Of a stretch of 35,612 nt of DNA, positions 31,702 to 35,612 are shown one piece after another. The position numbers and the translations under genes are program-made. The DNA comes from Beijerinckiaceae bacterium. Lineage in GTDB: Bacteria > Pseudomonadota > Alphaproteobacteria > Rhizobiales > Beijerinckiaceae. Location: positions 1-35,612 of the forward strand of contig JARLIW010000212.1 of NCBI GenBank assembly GCA_031291515.1, in the 5' to 3' direction. Every line of letters starts with the position of its first letter. Position 1 is the first letter of the stretch. A model generated the notes under the pieces. It was not told the origin of the DNA. It was given only the letters and a program-made list of their open reading frames with translations, and did no database searches.

Positions 31702-32592
31702 TTGCTCCGACGTCAGCGCGATGAAATTGGCTGTGACCGGCGCGGGGTCGCCAGCTCGGGTCACGACGATGATCTCTGTCAACAGAGGCGGCGTGGACCG
31801 CAGGGGCCGGTAGACCACGCCGTTCCGGCGCATGCCGGTCAAGGCAGCGGGAACCACGGAAAGTCCGATTCCCGCCGCGACCAGATTTATCGCCATGATA
31901 TATTCCGGCGTCTCCTGCGCGATTTTTGGCGTACACCCCACCTTCTCAAACGCGGCCGAAATCAGATTTCGCATCGCCCTGTCGCTCGTGCGTCCGCGTG
32001 GCAGAATCAGCGGCTCGGCGCCCAACTCGGAAAGTTCGATCGACCGCCGCGAGGCCAGCGGGTGTGTATCGGGGAGAACGACGACGAGGCCTTCGGTCAA
32101 GAACGGTCGCCATGTCAGCGTGTCGATCTCTGGCGCGGGGGAACGCATGAACGCGACATCGATCCGGCGGTCGACCAGCGCTGGAACGAGATCATTGGAC
32201 CGCGCCTGGATCAAGTTGAATTCCACGCAAGGCCAGCGTTCCCTGGCCTCTTTCAAAACGGCGGTGACCGGCGTGGCAAACGAAGCGGTTTCCGTGAGAC
32301 CGATCGTAATGCGCCCGGCAAATCCACGGCCCGTCTCTTGCGCAATCAGGACGGCGGACCGGACCCGTTCAAGGACCGCTCGCGCTTCCGGCCAAAATGC
32401 CACGCCGGCTTCCGTCAACTCGATGCCCCGGCCGGCGCGACGCAGCAGCGGCGTGTGTAATTCCGCCTCGAGGGCCTTGATCTGTTGCGTTAGAGCCGAT
32501 TGCGCCACGCGGAGCCGTTCGGCGGCGCGTGTGACGTGCATTTCTTCGGCAACGGCGCAAAAATACCGGAGATGACGCAATTCCATATTCAT
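31669..32592 (-). CDS. LysR-family transcriptional regulator
   Basis: A 307-aa regulator with N-terminal winged helix (MELRHLRYFCAVAEEMHVTRAAERLRVAQSALTQQI) and a LysR substrate-binding domain (AGRITIGLTETASFATPV through IGLSVVPAAL). It resembles the CatR/BenM/TsaR-type branch that binds small aromatic or dicarboxylic acids. Start at ATG 32592 or 32586; a longer frame from 32664 runs into the promoter region. It is divergent from the MFS transporter gene by about 110 bp and convergent with cassette 2, a position typical for an activator of both. Confidence 0.92.
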   Translation of the reverse strand: MNMELRHLRYFCAVAEEMHVTRAAERLRVAQSALTQQIKALEAELHTPLLRRAGRGIELTEAGVAFWPEARAVLERVRSAVLIAQETGRGFAGRITIGLTETASFATPVTAVLKEARERWPCVEFNLIQARSNDLVPALVDRRIDVAFMRSPAPEIDTLTWRPFLTEGLVVVLPDTHPLASRRSIELSELGAEPLILPRGRTSDRAMRNLISAAFEKVGCTPKIAQETPEYIMAINLVAAGIGLSVVPAALTGMRRNGVVYRPLRSTPPLLTEIIVVTRAGDPAPVTANFIALTSEQSLRLGLSKHP

Positions 32593-32615
32593 AAGTGTGC
32601 CAGATCGAATCGTCA

Positions 32616-32636
32616 AAATCAATATATTGGACAGCG
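32616..32636 (+). promoter_or_regulatory. shared AT-rich motif before MFS/lysR
   Basis: AATCAATATATTGGACAGCG (from 32617) in the lysR-MFS intergenic region. Over 21 positions it agrees at 19 with the site at 28641-28661 before lyase 2, in the same orientation relative to the downstream gene. Likely a binding site of the adjacent LysR or of a shared regulator; inference. Confidence 0.55.
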
Positions 32637-32702
32637 TATTCGTAAAAATCGATTGTGGAAGCAATACCGCGCATTGAACGTGGGCCGAGGAGGGGAAACG
32701 CA

Positions 32703-33911
32703 GTGGATACGAGGATGAAAGTCGTCGCGGCGGTCTGGTTCTTTCAGACAGCCAACTATTTGGACCGTGTCGCGATGAGTTTTGCCGGTCCGTCGATCAT
32801 GAAATCCCTGTCTATGGAGCCAAATCAGTTCGGGATCGTGCTCTCCGCGTTCGGGGTCGGCTATTTCCTTGCCCAAATCCCCGGCGGGTTGCTTGCCGAT
32901 CGCTGGGGTGCGAAGCCATTGATGGTGATCGCTCCACTCTTTTGGGCCTTGTTTGGCGGAGCAACGGGCTTTGTCGCCACTCTCGCCGGGTTCGTGTTGA
33001 CACGCGCTTGCCTCGGCGTCTCCGAAGGCATGTCGAACGCCTCGTGCTATAAGGTGATCGGCGACAACTTTGAATCCCGCGACCGCGCCAGGGCGGTCGG
33101 CATCTGGGCAACGGCCTTTGCCGTGGCGCCCGCGTTGGCCGGACCGATCGTCGGCACGCTGCTCGTTCATTATGGCTGGCAAGCTGTATTCTTTTTCATG
33201 ATGGCGCCGGCGCTGATTGCCGCCTTCGTGAACTCCCGGTTCATTCCGGCGACCCCTCTCATCGACGCGATCGATCGAACCGCTCCGGACAAGAGCGGGA
33301 GCTTCGTCCGTATTCTGCGCACCCCTAGCCTTTGGGTGTTGTCACTCGCTTATTTCGGCTTCAACATCGCATATTGGGGCTACATCGGCTGGATGCCGAG
33401 CTATTTGGCGCTGGAACGTCATATCGATGTGAAATCGATCGGAGTTTTGGGCGGCATTCCCTATGTTTTCGCTTTTTTCGGAATGCTGCTGGCGGGCTGG
33501 CTCGGCAGTACGGCGCTGTACCGCTATCGCCCGCAACTCGTCGCGGTTTTCTATGTCTGTGGCGCGGTCTCGTTGTATTTCGCCTATGGAGCCGAGACGC
33601 TGCCATCGACCTTGACCGGCCTATCCTTCGCGGCGTTTTTTCTTTACGGGGGATTTGGCCCTTTCGGAGCGATTATCCTCGAATGTGCTCCGGAGGGACA
33701 TCGCGCGGCTTATGCCGGCGTGATCAGCACCGTTGGACAGGTCGCTGGCGCGGTCGCGCCGGCCATCGTCGGGGCTCTTGTCGAAACAACGGGTACCTTC
33801 GCCAGCGGGTTTAGCTTCATGATCGCCGGACTCTGCGTGGCTTCGGCCTGCCTCATGTTTGTGACCTTCTTCCGGTTCGGTACGGCAACTCCGGTCGTCG
33901 CCGCGATATGA
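32703..33911 (+). CDS. MFS transporter, anion:cation symporter (ACS) type
   Basis: A 402-aa inner-membrane carrier with about twelve hydrophobic segments. The N-terminal signature NYLDRVAMSFAG and motif A GGLLADRWGAKPLM are typical of the ACS group, which imports organic anions such as tartrate, phthalate or glucarate with protons. Start: GTG at 32703 has GAGGAGGGG 7 bp upstream; ATG 32715 is the alternative. It is divergent from lysR and 36 bp upstream of the acyl-CoA ligase, so it is probably the uptake system for the acid handled by cassette 2. Confidence 0.9.
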   Translation: MDTRMKVVAAVWFFQTANYLDRVAMSFAGPSIMKSLSMEPNQFGIVLSAFGVGYFLAQIPGGLLADRWGAKPLMVIAPLFWALFGGATGFVATLAGFVLTRACLGVSEGMSNASCYKVIGDNFESRDRARAVGIWATAFAVAPALAGPIVGTLLVHYGWQAVFFFMMAPALIAAFVNSRFIPATPLIDAIDRTAPDKSGSFVRILRTPSLWVLSLAYFGFNIAYWGYIGWMPSYLALERHIDVKSIGVLGGIPYVFAFFGMLLAGWLGSTALYRYRPQLVAVFYVCGAVSLYFAYGAETLPSTLTGLSFAAFFLYGGFGPFGAIILECAPEGHRAAYAGVISTVGQVAGAVAPAIVGALVETTGTFASGFSFMIAGLCVASACLMFVTFFRFGTATPVVAAI

Positions 33912-33947
33912 CCGGCAAAACAAATGCAAACCTCGACGGAGTGACAT

Positions 33948-35567
33948 ATGCGTTCGACGATGATGGACGTCCCACTGCTTGTATCATCGGTCCTGCGCCA
34001 CGCCGCGCAGTATCATGGCGAAACGGAGGTCGTATCCCGGACGGTGGAGGGACCTATTCATCGCACGACATATGCCGAGACGTGGCGCCGTACGCAACGG
34101 CTCGCCAACGCTCTCGCCGGGCGTGGCTTGCATATTGGAGACCGTGTCGGCACGTTGGCTTGGAATGGGTATAGACATCTTGAAATATACTATGCCGCCG
34201 CTGGCGCGGGATATGTGTGTCACACCGTCAATCCCCGCCTTTTTCCGGAGCAGATCGTCTTCATCATCAACCATGCCGCTGACAAAGTGCTGTTCATCGA
34301 ACCGAGTTTTGTCGATTTGCTGCAAACGATCTCCGACAAACTGACGACGGTGGAGGCCGTGGTCGTGATGACCGACGCCGCGCACATGCCGGTATCCTGG
34401 ACGCTTTCGGGACTGCTCTGTTACGAGGCGTTGCTCGCGGAACAGCCGGAGCAATTCGAATGGCCGGTCCTCGATGAGAACGAGGCCGCTGGTCTCTGTT
34501 ACACCTCTGGAACCACTGGCGACCCCAAGGGCGTGCTGTATAGCCATCGCTCGATGGTGCTGCATGCGATCGCCGTATGCTTGCCAGATGTCTTTGCTCT
34601 GAGTGCTTGCTCCACGGTCATGCCCGTTGTGCCGATGTTCCATGTCAACGCTTGGGGGCTGCCTTATGCCGCGGCCATGGTTGGGGCAAAGCTAGTCCTG
34701 CCGGGCCCCAAGCTCGACGGAGCAAGCCTGCACGAACTGATGACGGCCGAGGACGTGACCGTTACCGCCGGAGTGCCGACGATTTGGATGGGGCTCTTGG
34801 ATTGGGTGGAGGCGCAAGGGCAAACATTCGGCAGGCTGCAACGCGTGGGGGTCGGCGGCTCCGCCTGTCCGCCAGTCATGTTTCAGCGGTTTCGCGATCA
34901 AGGCGTCGACGTGGTGCATGCCTGGGGGATGACCGAAACCAGTCCGGTCGGCCTCGTAAACCGTCCCAAGGCGGGCGATGGCGCGCGATCCGCGGTGGAC
35001 GAAGCCGCGTTCTCCGCCAAGCAGGGGCGGCCGATCTTTGGCATGGAGTTCCGGGTTGTGGATGCTGCTGGAAACGAAGTCCCGCATGATGGTGTCGCAT
35101 CCGGTCTCATGCTGGTGCGAGGACCGTGGGTTGCCGCGGGTTATTACAATGCTGAACGCGGCGTCGACGACGCCGGCTCGAGCTGGTTCGAGACCGGTGA
35201 TGTGGTCAACATGGATTCCCGAGGTTACGTGCAGATCGTCGACCGCTCGAAGGACGTCATTAAGTCGGGCGGAGAGTGGATCAGTTCGATCGACCTTGAA
35301 AATATAGCCCTCTCTCACCCCTCCATACAGGAGGCGGCCGTTGTGGGCCGCCCCGACGAACGTTGGACCGAACGCCCTTTACTGGTCGTCGTACGCCGGC
35401 CAAACAGCAATGCCAACGAGGATGAGTTGTTGGCCCATTACGAGGGCAAGGTCGCGCGCTGGTGGGTACCCGACAGCGTGGTTTTCGTCGAAGAACTACC
35501 CCGCACCGCGACTGGCAAATTGTTGAAAACCAGGATCCGCGAGCTCTACGGACCCGAGCCCCGGTAA
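33948..35567 (+). CDS. acyl-CoA ligase (AMP-forming), AlkK/DmdB-like
   Basis: A 539-aa member of the ANL superfamily. Core motifs: A3 phosphate loop YTSGTTGDPKG (185-195), A5 WGMTETSP, A7 WFETGD, A8 DRSKDVIKSGGEWIS and A10 PRTATGK with catalytic Lys524. The early block CHTVNPRLFPEQIVFIINHA (91-110) is characteristic of medium-chain acyl and methylmercaptopropionate (DmdB) CoA ligases. It would activate a short or medium carboxylic acid to its CoA thioester; a carboxylate released by the lyases, or the imported acid, is a plausible substrate. A GGAG lies 6 bp before the ATG. The remaining 45 bp of the window hold no feature I can support. Confidence 0.92.
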   Translation: MRSTMMDVPLLVSSVLRHAAQYHGETEVVSRTVEGPIHRTTYAETWRRTQRLANALAGRGLHIGDRVGTLAWNGYRHLEIYYAAAGAGYVCHTVNPRLFPEQIVFIINHAADKVLFIEPSFVDLLQTISDKLTTVEAVVVMTDAAHMPVSWTLSGLLCYEALLAEQPEQFEWPVLDENEAAGLCYTSGTTGDPKGVLYSHRSMVLHAIAVCLPDVFALSACSTVMPVVPMFHVNAWGLPYAAAMVGAKLVLPGPKLDGASLHELMTAEDVTVTAGVPTIWMGLLDWVEAQGQTFGRLQRVGVGGSACPPVMFQRFRDQGVDVVHAWGMTETSPVGLVNRPKAGDGARSAVDEAAFSAKQGRPIFGMEFRVVDAAGNEVPHDGVASGLMLVRGPWVAAGYYNAERGVDDAGSSWFETGDVVNMDSRGYVQIVDRSKDVIKSGGEWISSIDLENIALSHPSIQEAAVVGRPDERWTERPLLVVVRRPNSNANEDELLAHYEGKVARWWVPDSVVFVEELPRTATGKLLKTRIRELYGPEPR

Positions 35568-35612
35568 CGGCTAAACTCTTGTCGGGGACCCCGTCGTCGT
35601 CTTTTGAAACCC

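Noticed and set aside
1-35612. Mobile elements, CRISPR arrays, tRNA or rRNA genes
   Set aside because: No transposase, integrase, terminal repeats, regularly spaced repeats or tRNA-like cloverleaf was recognised on reading either strand; short tRNA remnants cannot be excluded without a covariance search.

Overview
This is a GC-rich window from what looks like an alphaproteobacterium, probably of the Hyphomicrobiales. I base that on the NodD-type LysR regulator, the alphaproteobacterial-style porin ending in Trp, the OprB-type porin, and the run of catabolic operons with ATGA/GTGA start-stop overlaps. I cannot name a genus from the sequence alone. No tRNA, rRNA, CRISPR array, insertion sequence or replication origin was seen. 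The whole window reads as a catabolic region: transporters, porins, regulators and degradative enzymes.

Left part (about 0.6-7.5 kb, all minus strand): a CobW-family GTPase gene overlaps a NodD-like lysR. These are followed by a Rieske oxygenase and its reductase (VanA/VanB type), then a SsuA/TauA/ThiY-type ABC importer (binding protein, permease, ATPase). A fragment of an unrelated plus-strand gene lies at the very left edge.

Centre (about 8-20.9 kb, mostly plus strand): an outer-membrane porin, a small dimeric alpha/beta-barrel protein (minus strand), and a long catabolic cluster. The cluster holds an enolase-superfamily enzyme, a creatinase-like M24 protein, an ATZ/TRZ-type amidohydrolase, an octopine-dehydrogenase-family oxidoreductase, and a protein resembling dipicolinate synthase subunit A. 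It continues with a hydantoinase/dihydropyrimidinase-type hydrolase, a PhyH-like protein without an obvious iron site, a 4-oxalocrotonate-tautomerase-like protein, and a fused isochorismatase-VOC protein. It ends with a GntR/FCD regulator and RidA. The enzyme set suggests breakdown of a nitrogen-containing, probably cyclic (ureide, amidine or imine-forming) compound. A 19-bp inverted repeat, TGATC-N9-GATCA, occurs in front of essentially every transcription unit from 3.3 to 19.6 kb, including gntR itself. It is the likely operator that joins importer, oxygenase, porin and enzymes into one regulon.

Right part (about 21-35.6 kb): an OprB-type porin, then two separate cassettes. Each cassette has an isocitrate-lyase/PEP-mutase-family lyase plus large and small subunits of an isopropylmalate-dehydratase-like [4Fe-4S] hydratase. 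Cassette 1 is on the minus strand and is controlled from a divergent HutC-type gntR. Cassette 2 is on the plus strand and is divergent from an MmgE/PrpD gene. It is followed by a convergent lysR, an MFS carboxylate transporter and an AlkK/DmdB-like acyl-CoA ligase. A lyase plus LeuCD-like hydratase is the logic of dimethylmaleate hydratase/2,3-dimethylmalate lyase in anaerobic nicotinate breakdown and of the methylcitrate cycle. The inferred role is hydration or isomerisation of a substituted maleate/malate followed by cleavage to pyruvate (or a related keto acid) plus a carboxylate. A second shared motif (core CAATATATTGGA) lies before mmgE, the second lyase and the MFS gene, always pointing with transcription, which suggests a second local regulon.
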